DNA from: Fibrobacter sp.
GTDB taxonomy: Bacteria > Fibrobacterota > Fibrobacteria > Fibrobacterales > Fibrobacteraceae
DNA length: 8,916 nt
Direction of reading: 5' to 3'
NCBI GenBank assembly: GCA_012515825.1
Contig: JAAYXQ010000089.1
Span: 1-8,916 of the forward strand
In this document: positions 1 through 5,973 of the stretch, one piece after another
Position numbering within the stretch: the first letter of the stretch is position 1
How the letters are laid out: each line of letters opens with the position of its first letter
Program-made: the position numbers and the translations under genes
The notes under the pieces: generated by a model
What the model saw: only the letters and a program-made list of their open reading frames with translations
What the model was told of the DNA's origin: nothing
Database searches by the model: none

Positions 1-266
1 CAGAAGTGAAAACAGAAGCACAACCTGCAGCTAAAGCAGAAGCAAAGCCAGAAGTGAAAACAGAGGCAAAACCTGCAGCCAAAGCAGAAGCAAAGCCAGA
101 AGTGAAAACAGAGGCAAAACCTGCAGCTAAAGCAGAAGCAAAGCCAGAAGTGAAAACAGAGGCAAAACCTGCAGCTAAAGCAGAAGCAAAGCCAGCTGCC
201 AAAACAGAAGCTAAACCAGCTGCCAAAGCAGAAGCAAAGCCAGCTGCCAAAACAGATAAAAAATGA
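1..266 (+). CDS. C-terminal fragment of an Ala/Lys/Glu/Pro-repeat protein (5' end outside window)
   Basis: The reading frame is open from the first base and ends at TGA 264-266, so only the C-terminal part is visible. The GTG at 6 is a valine codon inside the repeat and should not be taken as the start. The visible protein is an alternation of two 8-residue units, EVKTEAKP and AAKAEAKP, closing with AAKTDKK. It contains only A, K, E, P, T, V plus one Q and one D, with no hydrophobic core, so it should be extended and disordered with a slight net positive charge. Such tails occur on many unrelated proteins (nucleic-acid-binding, ribosome-associated or cell-wall-spanning), so the function cannot be read from this part. 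The gene is followed by a hairpin terminator and is probably the last of its transcript. Confidence 0.75.
   Translation, partial: EVKTEAQPAAKAEAKPEVKTEAKPAAKAEAKPEVKTEAKPAAKAEAKPEVKTEAKPAAKAEAKPAAKTEAKPAAKAEAKPAAKTDKK
3..263 (+). repeat. 48-bp tandem coding repeats made of two 24-bp halves
   Basis: Four consecutive 48-bp units start at 3, 51, 99 and 147, each beginning GAAGTGAAAACAGA and ending GCAAAGCCA. They differ at only a few bases (GAAGCAC versus GAGGCAA, GCC versus GCT). From 195 the array continues as 24-bp half-units that begin GCTGCC (195, 219, and a degenerate one at 243). The near identity at DNA level, not just protein level, points to recent expansion by slippage or unequal recombination. 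The array probably extends upstream of the window. Confidence 0.9.
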
Positions 267-287
267 GTTGAAAACGTTACTTTTTGA

Positions 288-318
288 AAAAGCGAAAGAT
301 TATCCTTTCGCTTTTCTT
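288..318 (+). terminator. Rho-independent terminator downstream of the repeat protein
   Basis: An 11-bp perfect stem pairs 288-298 (AAAAGCGAAAG) with 305-315 (CTTTCGCTTTT) around a 6-base loop. The T-rich stretch TTTTCTT (312-318) completes it. It starts 21 bases after the stop at 266 and ends 11 bases before the argA start, separating the two transcripts. An A-run precedes the stem, so it could work in both directions. Confidence 0.8.
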
Positions 319-329
319 ATATTTAAAGC

Positions 330-1685
330 ATGACAGTGATTCCAGATTTTAAAGAACAAAAAATTGAAGTTGCCAGTTTTATTCGGGAGGTATTTAGTTA
401 TATCACTCGTTTTAAGGGACAATTATTTGTTTTGAAAATAGAAGATAGTTTGATGAACCATCCTCTATTCCCTGTATTAATCAAAGATATATCCTTTTTG
501 CATAAGGCTGGGATCAAAGTTTTGATTGTGCCAGGAACACGTAATAGTATAGATGCACAATTAAAAGCATGGGATATAGATTTCAATTTTAATAATGGCA
601 TTCGGTTAACCAGTGAAGAAGCTTTGCCTTTAATTGAACAAGCTTCTTTAGGTGTTGCACAACGGATTATGAGTCATCTTACAGCTGGTGGCTGTGATGG
701 TATTCAAGGCAATTGGGTTTCTGCTCGGAGTCTTGGCATCATTGATGGTGTTGATTACATGCGGACAGGGAAAATTGAACGCATTCAAAGAAATATCATT
801 GAACGGTTGCTCGCTGAAAACTTTATTCCGATCATTCCTCCTATTGGTTGGAATAAACTAGGCCATGCTTATAATATTTCAAGTACAGAATTAGCTACAG
901 AACTATGCAAATATCTTCAAGTTGCCAAATTGTTCTTTATTGGAACTGAGAATGGCATTTCGATGGATGGGCTAAAAACAAGCTCGCTAACGCAGTATTT
1001 AGAAGTGACAGATAGTGGAGTCATTTCTGCTTTAGATATTGATCAGGCAAAAGAAATTTTAGATCTCAATCCGCAAACCTTAAATTTCGCACAAAAGGAT
1101 TATTTGCTGAATGCGATTCAAGCATGTAAAGTAGGGGCAAACCGAGTCCATTTAATTAGTGGTGAAATTCAAGGAAGTGTTCTTCAGGAAGTCTTTTCTA
1201 GTCGTGGTGATGGCACCATGGTCTATTCTAGTCAGTATTCCTCAATACGGCCAGCTGTAATTGATGATATTGCTGATATCTTACGTATCATGCAAGATTA
1301 TATTCAAAAAGGATTTTTGATTTCTAGAACACAAGAAGCGATTCTAGAAAAATTAAATGATTATGTTGTCTATGTGATTGATAATGCAATTCTTGGCTGT
1401 GGAGCTCTTCATCCCTATGAGAATGATTCTGCAGAAATAGCTGCTGTTGCTGTGGCGGCAAACTATCGTAAGTCTGGTGTCGGAGATGCTGTCGTTAGGC
1501 ATTTATTATCTGCCGCAAAAATTCGTGGCTATAAAAAAATCTTTTTATTGACTACTCAAGCACTAGATTGGTTCTATCAATTTGGTTTTGAAGATGGTAC
1601 TATTGATGATTTGCCACCATCTAAACGTAAGAACTATAATACGCGTCGTAATTCGCGTGTTTTAGTCTACTCGTTGGAGAAATAA
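330..1685 (+). CDS. argA: N-acetylglutamate synthase (amino-acid N-acetyltransferase), ArgA type
   Basis: It transfers the acetyl group of acetyl-CoA to glutamate, the first step of arginine synthesis, in the cytoplasm. The 451 residues match the classical two-domain ArgA (about 443 in E. coli): an amino-acid-kinase-like domain at about 20-290 and a GNAT acetyltransferase domain at about 305-450. Kinase-like landmarks are LHKAGIKVLIVPG (57-69), the block LGIIDGVDYMRTGKIERI (135-152) and RVHLISG (272-278). GNAT landmarks are IRPAVIDDI (306-314), AEIAAVAVAANYRKSGVG (368-385, the acetyl-CoA loop), LLTTQALDWFYQFGF (406-420) and LPPSKRKNYN (428-437). The glycine-rich loop of true amino-acid kinases is replaced by KIEDSL (36-41), as expected for a non-phosphorylating regulatory domain. 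A stop at 324-326 makes this ATG the first possible start. No Shine-Dalgarno is visible, and TATATT at 318-323 could be a -10 giving a leaderless message (speculative). folE follows after 2 bp. Confidence 0.93.
   Translation: MTVIPDFKEQKIEVASFIREVFSYITRFKGQLFVLKIEDSLMNHPLFPVLIKDISFLHKAGIKVLIVPGTRNSIDAQLKAWDIDFNFNNGIRLTSEEALPLIEQASLGVAQRIMSHLTAGGCDGIQGNWVSARSLGIIDGVDYMRTGKIERIQRNIIERLLAENFIPIIPPIGWNKLGHAYNISSTELATELCKYLQVAKLFFIGTENGISMDGLKTSSLTQYLEVTDSGVISALDIDQAKEILDLNPQTLNFAQKDYLLNAIQACKVGANRVHLISGEIQGSVLQEVFSSRGDGTMVYSSQYSSIRPAVIDDIADILRIMQDYIQKGFLISRTQEAILEKLNDYVVYVIDNAILGCGALHPYENDSAEIAAVAVAANYRKSGVGDAVVRHLLSAAKIRGYKKIFLLTTQALDWFYQFGFEDGTIDDLPPSKRKNYNTRRNSRVLVYSLEK
1676..1679 (+). promoter_or_regulatory. 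Ribosome binding site of folE inside the end of argA
   Basis: GGAG lies 8 bases before the folE ATG (1688) and sits within the last sense codons of argA. With only 2 bases between the argA stop and the folE start, terminating ribosomes could re-initiate, so folE translation is probably coupled to argA. Confidence 0.6.
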
Positions 1686-1687
1686 TA

Positions 1688-2254
1688 ATGGATTTAAAAA
1701 AAATGGAAGAAGGCTTTCGGCTGATACTTGAAGGCATGGGAGAAAATATTCATAGAGAAGGTCTTATTGATACTCCTAAGCGTGTCGCTAAAATGTATGC
1801 CGAATTAATGACAGGGCTTTCTGGTGAATTAAAAGAAGAAGAGATATTAAAAACACAATTTCATGAAAAATATGATGAGATGGTGTATCTAAAAGACATT
1901 GAGTTTGCTAGTATGTGTGAACATCATTTCCTTCCATTTACTGGTCGAGCACATATTGCCTATATTCCAAACGATCGTATTGTCGGGCTTTCAAAACTCG
2001 CCCGAGCGGTCGAATATTATGCTCGATTTCCACAAGTTCAAGAACGGATGACTTGTCAAATAGCGACTTTACTTCAAAGAGAATTAAATCCAAAAGGAGT
2101 CGCTGTTGTTATTGAGGCGTCTCATACGTGCATGACTATTCGAGGGATTAAAAAAGCTGGAGCTGTGATGGTAACAACACAACTTTTAGGCCGATTTAAG
2201 TCAGATGAAAAAACGAGAGCCGAATTTATGGCCACTATTCACGCGGCTCATTAA
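1688..2254 (+). CDS. folE: GTP cyclohydrolase I (FolE)
   Basis: It converts GTP to 7,8-dihydroneopterin triphosphate and formate, the first step towards tetrahydrofolate and also a source for queuosine and other pterins. It is a cytoplasmic homodecamer in the family. The 188 residues are the usual length for the single-domain zinc enzyme. The signature MCEHHFLPFTGRAHIAYIP (76-94) supplies zinc ligands C77 and H80 and active-site H79. HTCMTIRG (146-153) supplies the third zinc ligand C148 and catalytic H146. Substrate-binding and scaffold segments GLSKLARAVEYYARFPQVQE (100-119) and a typical C-terminal LLGRF (167-171) are also present, and no key residue is missing. It is the second gene of a tight pair with argA and ends 7 bp from the convergent glycosyltransferase gene. 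No hairpin terminator is evident between the two. Confidence 0.96.
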   Translation: MDLKKMEEGFRLILEGMGENIHREGLIDTPKRVAKMYAELMTGLSGELKEEEILKTQFHEKYDEMVYLKDIEFASMCEHHFLPFTGRAHIAYIPNDRIVGLSKLARAVEYYARFPQVQERMTCQIATLLQRELNPKGVAVVIEASHTCMTIRGIKKAGAVMVTTQLLGRFKSDEKTRAEFMATIHAAH

Positions 2255-2261
2255 TTAGAAA

Positions 2262-3497
2262 CTATACGCGTCGGCCTTCTTTTTTATAGCGTTCGATGCA
2301 CGAGCTATAAAAATCAAAGGTTTGCTTTGCGATACTTTTCCAGCTGAAAACATTAATCGCTCTCTGACGACTGACTACGCCCATCTTTTGAGCAAGAGCA
2401 GGATTTGAAAGAATTTTATTTAGTTTATCTGCAAATTGCATTTGAAATTCTTTTGGATCAATAGGGTCAAAATTAATGGTCGATTTTGCTTTAAGAGGAA
2501 CTAAAAATCCTGTTTCGCCATCAACAATGATTTCTGGAATGCCTCCAACGGCACTTCCAACAACAGGAGTACCACAACTCATGGCTTCCAGATTAATAAT
2601 ACCAAAAGGTTCATATAGAGAAGGTGTTGCAAAAACAGTAGCGTGACTATATAATACACGTAGCTCTGAGTGAGGCATCATTTCTTGAATCCAAATAACG
2701 CCATCTCTAGTTTTTTGAACCTCAAGAATCAGATTCTTGCATTCGTCAGCGAGTTCTTGTGTGTCTGGAGCTCCAGCACAAAGAACAATTTGTGCATTTG
2801 GATCGATTTGAGGAATCGCTTGAATCAGTTGAGAAATTCCTTTCTGTCGAGTGATTCTACCGACAAAAAGAACGAATGGACGAGAAGGGTCAATATTCCA
2901 TTTTTTTAAAACGGCATTATCAAAAGTGGGTTTATAAAAATCTGGGTCGATACCGTTATAAATTACTTGGACTCGATCTTCAGGAACGCCATATAAGTCC
3001 ATAACATCGCGTTTCATCCCTTGACTTACTGCAATCACTCCATCAGCCGCTTCATAAGCAGTTCTTTCAATCCAACAGCTCATATCATAACCACCTTGAC
3101 CTAAAGCTTCTGACTTCCATGGGCGGTGGGGTTCTAAAGAGTGAGTTGTTAAAATAAGAGGACACTGTAATAGTCGGCTTGAAAGAACGCCACCAAAATG
3201 GCTATACCAAGTATGACAGTGAATGATATCAATATCTTTTAATGAAGCAGCCCACTGTATATTAATATCCAAAGGTTTTAAGATTTTTTTGACTCGAATA
3301 TCAGAAAGAGGAGCATTATTTATCTTTTCAGAAAACCCGATGGCTCGGAGATTATCTTCTTCGTCGTTTTGTGGACCAAAACAACGAGCTTCAATCTGAC
3401 ACAGAGCACGAAGCTCTTTGCTTAAGTATTGGATGTGGATTCCAGCACCGCCATAAATTTCAGGCGGAAATTCGTTAGTAAAGAGAGCTGCTTTCAT
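2262..3497 (-). CDS. glgM: GT4 glycogen synthase / alpha-maltose-1-phosphate synthase, actinobacterial GlgA/GlgM type
   Basis: This is a GT-B fold retaining glycosyltransferase of family GT4 (411 residues). In this family the enzyme takes glucose from ADP-glucose (or UDP-glucose) and either extends an alpha-1,4-glucan or joins it to glucose-1-phosphate to give maltose-1-phosphate. The N-terminal domain has the donor/acceptor loop PPEIYGGAGIH (11-21), HCHTWYSHFGG (93-103) and the diagnostic stretch THSLEPHRPWKSEALGQGGY (118-137), typical of the Corynebacterium/Mycobacterium type rather than E. coli GlgA (GT5). The C-terminal domain has NGID (181-184), FVGRITRQKG (211-220, nucleotide-sugar phosphate-binding R214 and K219) and the E-x7-E motif EPFGIINLE (296-304). 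The ATG is the first possible start because an in-frame stop lies two codons upstream; no Shine-Dalgarno is visible. It begins 14 bp after dsbD ends and is probably cotranscribed with it. Product specificity (polymer or maltose-1-P) cannot be decided here, so the symbol is tentative. Confidence 0.85.
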   Translation of the reverse strand: MKAALFTNEFPPEIYGGAGIHIQYLSKELRALCQIEARCFGPQNDEEDNLRAIGFSEKINNAPLSDIRVKKILKPLDINIQWAASLKDIDIIHCHTWYSHFGGVLSSRLLQCPLILTTHSLEPHRPWKSEALGQGGYDMSCWIERTAYEAADGVIAVSQGMKRDVMDLYGVPEDRVQVIYNGIDPDFYKPTFDNAVLKKWNIDPSRPFVLFVGRITRQKGISQLIQAIPQIDPNAQIVLCAGAPDTQELADECKNLILEVQKTRDGVIWIQEMMPHSELRVLYSHATVFATPSLYEPFGIINLEAMSCGTPVVGSAVGGIPEIIVDGETGFLVPLKAKSTINFDPIDPKEFQMQFADKLNKILSNPALAQKMGVVSRQRAINVFSWKSIAKQTFDFYSSCIERYKKEGRRV

Positions 3498-3511
3498 AAA
3501 TTAAAAATAGT

Positions 3512-5386
3512 TTATTGATTCGAATCCAGAACATCTAAAATGGAATTAGTTGTCAGAATTTCAGGAAGCAAAATAGGATTTTGAGGATTATGAGGAAGAT
3601 AAATGGCGTAAACAGGAACACCACTTCTTCCGAGACTTTTTAATAATTCACTGATTTCTTTGTCTTGTAGCGTCCAGTCAGCTTTTATTTTTACAACGTT
3701 ATGTTTATCAAGAACATATCCTAAAGATTCTTGTGAGAGGACCGCAGCTTCATTTGCTTTACATGTTAAACACCAATCTGCAGTAATATCGAGTAAAACA
3801 GGTTGCCCTGCTTCTAAAGCGGATGTAAGGTGTTCTTTTGAATAAGGGAAAAAACCAGATTCATCTTTTTCAAGAGAAAAAGCGGCCGCTTTTTTCTCTT
3901 TTAGAGCTTTATCTATTGTAGGAGATACAGCAAACTGCCAGGTGAAGAAGAGAATCAATACGGAAGAGAGTAGTAATAGAATTTCTCTATAAAAAGGTTT
4001 ATAGGGAGGGGCAATTTTACCTGTTAAGAAAGAAAAACCCATACTCATTAAACTTAAAATGATGAGCAAGAAAAATCCTTCCAATCCTACTGTTTGCTTT
4101 GCTACCCAAAGAAGCCATAGCACGGTTCCAAGTAATAATAAACCCATCCATTTTTGTAGAGAAACCATCCAGGGACCAGGTTTTGGAAAAATGGAAAGTA
4201 ATACAGGAAATAGCGTGATGATTAAATACGGTAAACTAAGACCTAGTCCTGCTACGGTGAAAAATAAAAACAAAACAGGAGCAGAAGCACTAAAGGCAAA
4301 TCCCATCGCTGAGCCTAAGAAGGGAGCCGAGCAAGGTGTACTTAAAAGAACAAGAAGGGATCCCGTGAAAAAAGCACCAGCAAGACCTTCTTTTTTAGTG
4401 AATCCATCCATTTTTGTGAGTGTTTTTCCAGGTAACCAAATCTCAAAAAAACCAAAGAAATTCATTGCAAATGCACTTAACAAGATAACCATAAAGGCTA
4501 TAAAGCCAATGCTTTGAAATTGTATTCCCCATCCCACTAGACTACCCGCCGATTTTAGTGAGATGATAATGGTGGCGAGAATCCAAAAAGAGAAAAGGAT
4601 CCCGCCAGTCATCGAAAGCCCTAGTGTGAATAGACGTTTTCTGGATTTACCTGATTGTTTTATGAGACTGAAAAGCTTAAGAGATAAAACAGGTAGAACA
4701 CAAGGCATCAGATTTAAAATAAATCCGCCAATAAACGCAAAAAATAAAAGGACTAAAATGCTAGAGTCGTTTTTTTTTAACGGGATGGGTGTTGCTGCAG
4801 AAGGCGACAAAGAGAAATGAACTTGATTTGGGGCTAGACAAATAAAGTTACTGCATGCTTGATAATGGAATGTTGTATTTGTGGTTGTTGAATCATAAGA
4901 TGCTTCTAATTCTTTTATAGGAATTTTAATTTGAATTTTTCCATCAAAAACAAAAATATCCATTTCTAAAGCATCATTATACTTTTTTTTATAAGTAGGC
5001 CATATGGGTTGATTGAAAACGATGCCCTTTGCTGCAATTTCTATTTGTGACGCTTTTAGAAATTCATCACTAACAACATTTGCATTGACGTGCCATTTTT
5101 CAGGAATTACGATTTCGACAATAACACAATCACCTACAGCGAGAGATTTATTTGGATAAGATAGTTCGATTCCTGGAGGAGGCATAGTACTTGTATCTAT
5201 TTCCATTGATGTATCTTGAGCAAAGGAAAAAATAGACATTATGTACAAAGTAACTAGGAAAATAAAGCTTTGACGTCTTGAGACGTCAAAATTCTGCCAG
5301 CTATTCTTTTTTTTATTTTTTTTCGTAAATTTAAAAGCGCTGTGATTCTTATTAAAAATGATGGAGCTATAGGAGCAAGTCTTCAT
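3512..5386 (-). CDS. dsbD: Thiol:disulfide interchange protein DsbD (cytochrome c biogenesis family) with C-terminal thioredoxin domain
   Basis: DsbD proteins carry electrons from cytoplasmic thioredoxin across the inner membrane to periplasmic thiol proteins. All three domains are visible. The N-terminal periplasmic domain (about 65-195) has YQACSNFICLAP (175-186) with redox cysteines C178 and C183, separated by four residues. About eight membrane segments lie between 209 and 487, with the paired cysteines in LMPCVLP (C229) and STPCSAP (C352). The C-terminal thioredoxin domain (about 505-624) has DWCLTCK (C539/C542) and a cis-Pro segment SGVPVY (588-593). The hydrophobic signal segment FIFLVTLYIMSIFSFA (41-56), probably cleaved after A56, is preceded by an unusually long 40-residue Lys/Asn-rich leader. 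The start is doubtful: the ATG at 5386 is one base from the divergent sigma-factor start, has no Shine-Dalgarno, and the leader is encoded across two 8-A runs. No other ATG upstream of the signal segment exists in frame. The glgM-type gene follows by 14 bp. Confidence 0.92.
   Translation of the reverse strand: MKTCSYSSIIFNKNHSAFKFTKKNKKKNSWQNFDVSRRQSFIFLVTLYIMSIFSFAQDTSMEIDTSTMPPPGIELSYPNKSLAVGDCVIVEIVIPEKWHVNANVVSDEFLKASQIEIAAKGIVFNQPIWPTYKKKYNDALEMDIFVFDGKIQIKIPIKELEASYDSTTTNTTFHYQACSNFICLAPNQVHFSLSPSAATPIPLKKNDSSILVLLFFAFIGGFILNLMPCVLPVLSLKLFSLIKQSGKSRKRLFTLGLSMTGGILFSFWILATIIISLKSAGSLVGWGIQFQSIGFIAFMVILLSAFAMNFFGFFEIWLPGKTLTKMDGFTKKEGLAGAFFTGSLLVLLSTPCSAPFLGSAMGFAFSASAPVLFLFFTVAGLGLSLPYLIITLFPVLLSIFPKPGPWMVSLQKWMGLLLLGTVLWLLWVAKQTVGLEGFFLLIILSLMSMGFSFLTGKIAPPYKPFYREILLLLSSVLILFFTWQFAVSPTIDKALKEKKAAAFSLEKDESGFFPYSKEHLTSALEAGQPVLLDITADWCLTCKANEAAVLSQESLGYVLDKHNVVKIKADWTLQDKEISELLKSLGRSGVPVYAIYLPHNPQNPILLPEILTTNSILDVLDSNQ
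5269..5290. repeat. Perfect 10-bp inverted repeat (TGACGTC arms) in the dsbD/sigma-factor divergent region
   Basis: TTTGACGTCT (5269-5278) is the exact reverse complement of AGACGTCAAA (5281-5290), with a 2-base spacer. It lies about 100 bp downstream of the sigma-factor start on the other strand and inside the 5' part of dsbD (codons about 33-39). It could be a dimeric-regulator operator in the shared control region, or an mRNA hairpin near the dsbD start. There is no T-run directly after it on the + strand, which argues against a simple terminator. A weak -35/-10 pair for the sigma gene (TTGAGA 5278-5283, TATTCT 5302-5307, 18-base spacer) overlaps its right arm; this promoter is only suggestive. 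Confidence 0.5.
5371..5375 (+). promoter_or_regulatory. Ribosome binding site supporting the sigma-factor start
   Basis: AGGAG lies 12 bases before the ATG at 5388, a slightly long but workable spacing; a second GGAG sits at 5363-5366. This supports the sigma gene starting at 5388 and means the 5' end of the divergent dsbD frame doubles as the sigma gene's leader. Confidence 0.5.
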
Positions 5387-5387
5387 A

Positions 5388-5915
5388 ATGTTTAAAAATA
5401 TAGAATTTTCAGTAAAGAAAAAGCAGGAAGCCTTCTTGATGTCGATCTGGAATAAAAATTCCCAAAGGATTTACCAAAATTGCTTAAAGATTTGTAATGA
5501 TCAAGAAACGGCTAAAGATTTACAACAAGAAGTTTTTATAAAAATATTTAAGCATGTCCATGTATTTAAGGATTATGACAATAAAGATGCATGGATTCAA
5601 TTTGTATGCAGAAATCATTGTCTTGATTTTTTAAGAAGACAAAAAGCTCGCCCCGAGTTTATTGCAAATGAGAATATGGGATCTTATGAAGTGGTTGGAG
5701 ATGATTTTAAATCTGAACAGGCCTTATTTTATAAGTTAGAACAAGTATTGATGACTCTTAATATTTTAGATCGAATGATTTTAGAACTATACTTTATTGG
5801 AGGTATGAATGGAGATGATATTTCTAAATGTTTAGGCTTATCTAAAACATCGGTCTCTCTAAAAATTAAGAAAGCATTGAATAAAGCTAGTTTTTTCTTT
5901 AATAATGATGGTTAG
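5388..5915 (+). CDS. ECF-type RNA polymerase sigma-70 family factor
   Basis: This is a 175-residue alternative sigma factor with only regions 2 and 4, the size and layout of the ECF group. Region 2 spans about 18-90. It has the core-binding helix CNDQETAKDLQQEVFIKIFK (36-55), the -10 recognition stretch DAWIQFVCRNHCLDFLRRQK (67-86) and the usual transition into an acidic linker (about 92-110). Region 4 spans about 117-170, with the helix-turn-helix LYFIGGMNGDDISKCLGLSK (134-153) followed by TSVSLKIKKALNKA (154-167), which would contact the -35 element. Cysteines C32, C36, C74, C78 and C148 are numerous for such a small protein, but no known zinc motif is evident. The start is supported by AGGAG upstream. 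No anti-sigma gene (single-pass membrane or zinc-binding type) is adjacent: dsbD is divergent and a secreted propeller protein follows after 58 bp. The regulon cannot be told from this window. Confidence 0.85.
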   Translation: MFKNIEFSVKKKQEAFLMSIWNKNSQRIYQNCLKICNDQETAKDLQQEVFIKIFKHVHVFKDYDNKDAWIQFVCRNHCLDFLRRQKARPEFIANENMGSYEVVGDDFKSEQALFYKLEQVLMTLNILDRMILELYFIGGMNGDDISKCLGLSKTSVSLKIKKALNKASFFFNNDG

Positions 5916-5925
5916 AGCTCCTTTT

Positions 5926-5954
5926 TTGTTAAAATAGAGGTTTTCATCTATTAA
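5926..5954 (+). promoter_or_regulatory. Possible promoter of the propeller gene
   Basis: TTGTTA (5926-5931) and TATTAA (5949-5954) are separated by 17 bases, each matching four of six consensus positions, and would start transcription about 12 bases before the GTG at 5974. A 6-bp inverted repeat (AATAGA 5933-5938, TCTATT 5947-5952) lies across the spacer and -10. In such AT-rich sequence matches of this quality arise by chance, so this is a weak call. Readthrough from the sigma gene is equally possible. Confidence 0.2.
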
Positions 5955-5973
5955 ATTTTGGTAATTTTATCCA

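Noticed and set aside
3..263. Regular repeats that could suggest a CRISPR array or satellite
   Set aside because: There are no unique spacers; the units are contiguous, in frame and translate to a continuous repeat peptide.
330..1685. Acetylglutamate kinase (ArgB) as the identity of the first complete gene
   Set aside because: The C-terminal GNAT domain and loss of the kinase glycine-rich loop fit ArgA; ArgB is about 260-300 residues without a GNAT domain.
4059..4517. 152-codon open frame on the + strand within dsbD
   Set aside because: It is antisense to the membrane domain of dsbD, is rich in Lys/Pro/Asn as expected from complementing hydrophobic codons, and shows no recognisable domain.
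4563..4820. 85-codon open frame on the + strand within dsbD
   Set aside because: It is antisense to the clear dsbD coding region and no family can be recognised.
5270..5281. Twin-arginine (Tat) motif in the dsbD leader (SRRQSF)
   Set aside because: The consensus needs a hydrophobic residue at the second position after RR (RRxFLK); here it is Ser, and DsbD family proteins use the Sec route.
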